A model generated the notes under the pieces. It saw only the letters and a program-made list of their open reading frames with translations. It had not been told where the DNA came from and ran no database searches. From assembly GCA_902773065.1 (NCBI GenBank), contig CACYDD010000305.1, forward strand, positions 1 through 6,326: DNA of 6,326 nt, given 5' to 3'. The translations under genes were made by a program, and so were the position numbers. Shown here piece after piece: positions 5,819 through 6,326 of this stretch. Every line of letters starts with the position of its first letter. Position 1 is the first letter of the stretch. Origin of the DNA: an uncultured Ruminococcus sp. Its GTDB lineage: Bacteria; Bacillota; Clostridia; Oscillospirales; Acutalibacteraceae.

Positions 5819-6319
5819 TTATGCCCCGATCTGTTCCATAATAAACGGAACTACATCTTCGGGGTTGATATTCAGCACAAGGGCAAATTCATCATGGAGA
5901 AGCTTTTCCGCCTGTTTCAGTACTGCTTCATCTGCTTGATGGAGATGTCTGCCCTTTTCTTCTTGTGTAATTTTGTGTGCATGAAGTGTTTTTATCAGCC
6001 GGATCAGCTTTTTCCTGTCACCCTCATTGACGATCTGCTGATATTCCGCCTTACGCTGATTTTCATCTTCGATCCAGATCGTTACTTCCTCAGGAATCGA
6101 ACGGATCATCCCATAGATTTCCTCGGCAGAAAGTATCTTTTTCATTTTCGCTGTCAGATTTTCATTCTTTGCAGGCACAAAAATGGTGGAATTCTCATCA
6201 TATACCGGACGCAGCACCAGATAATCGACATATTCTCCTCTGATTCGTTTCTGTTCTGTTCCTGTGATTCTGCATACGCCCTGTGTACCGTACAATACGG
6301 TATCGCCTACACCAAACAT
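5819..6319 (-). CDS. CarD/CdnL-family transcriptional regulator
   Basis: A 166-residue protein with the CarD_CdnL_TRCF layout. The N-terminal Tudor-like RNA polymerase interaction domain (about 1-60) shows F-G-V-G-D-T-V-L-Y-G-T-Q-G-V-C-R-I at 2-18, Y-L-V-L-R-P-V-Y (33-40) and I-F-V-P-A (46-50). It is followed by a helical basic C-terminal domain (about 65-160), including D-R-K-K-L-I-R-L-I-K at 101-110. Family members bind the beta subunit of RNA polymerase and stabilise open promoter complexes, often at rRNA and housekeeping promoters. The length is typical. The ATG at 6319 lies 7 bases from the right edge, so its ribosome binding site and promoter are outside the window. Its stop is 34 bases before the mutY start, with the mutY Shine-Dalgarno in the gap. 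Confidence 0.9.
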   Translation of the reverse strand: MFGVGDTVLYGTQGVCRITGTEQKRIRGEYVDYLVLRPVYDENSTIFVPAKNENLTAKMKKILSAEEIYGMIRSIPEEVTIWIEDENQRKAEYQQIVNEGDRKKLIRLIKTLHAHKITQEEKGRHLHQADEAVLKQAEKLLHDEFALVLNINPEDVVPFIMEQIGA

Positions 6320-6326
6320 TCAAATA

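Overview
The window looks like chromosome of a low-to-moderate GC Gram-positive, most likely an anaerobic Clostridia/Ruminococcus-type bacterium. This rests on AGGAGG-type ribosome binding sites, A/T-rich intergenic DNA next to moderately GC-rich genes, a CarD-family regulator beside mutY, and a peptide motif (IIEFSTEDVITTS) that I associate with short peptides of gut Firmicutes. The organism call is inference; no rRNA or other marker gene is present.

Layout. Bases 1-55 hold the first 18 codons of a minus-strand gene that leaves the window, with a very G-rich Shine-Dalgarno held in a small hairpin; it resembles the short hydrophobic 'putative holin-like toxin' peptides. Bases 56-581 are mostly A/T-rich non-coding DNA, with a plausible minus-strand promoter for that gene and a good extended -10 promoter (426-455) reading right into the main cassette.

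Bases 582-4717 form one plus-strand unit: a small peptide locus, a hairpin that may act as a partial terminator, an S26-type signal-peptidase-like protein, an ABC exporter with fused membrane and ATPase domains, a nucleotidyltransferase-fold protein of the NTP_transf_5 type, an unrecognised 171-residue protein, and a strong terminator. The last three junctions overlap by 4 bases (ATGA, ATGA, GTGA), so the four protein genes are very probably translated in a coupled way. The logic resembles a ribosomally made, exported peptide system: a precursor, a protease, an exporter, a possible modifying enzyme and a possible immunity or accessory protein. No lasso cyclase, lanthionine synthetase, radical-SAM enzyme or PqqD-like recognition protein is visible.

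The peptide locus appears damaged. The recognisable peptide (28 codons, 698-784) is in a different frame from the ORF that owns the good ribosome binding site (start 582), and its own frame is cut by TAA just before its ATG. One extra A in the AAA run, or a K-to-stop reversal, would restore a longer precursor.

Bases 4705-6319 are a convergent minus-strand pair: a CarD/CdnL-type RNA polymerase-binding regulator followed 34 bases later by mutY, the adenine DNA glycosylase of oxidative-damage repair. This is ordinary housekeeping DNA flanking the accessory peptide cassette.
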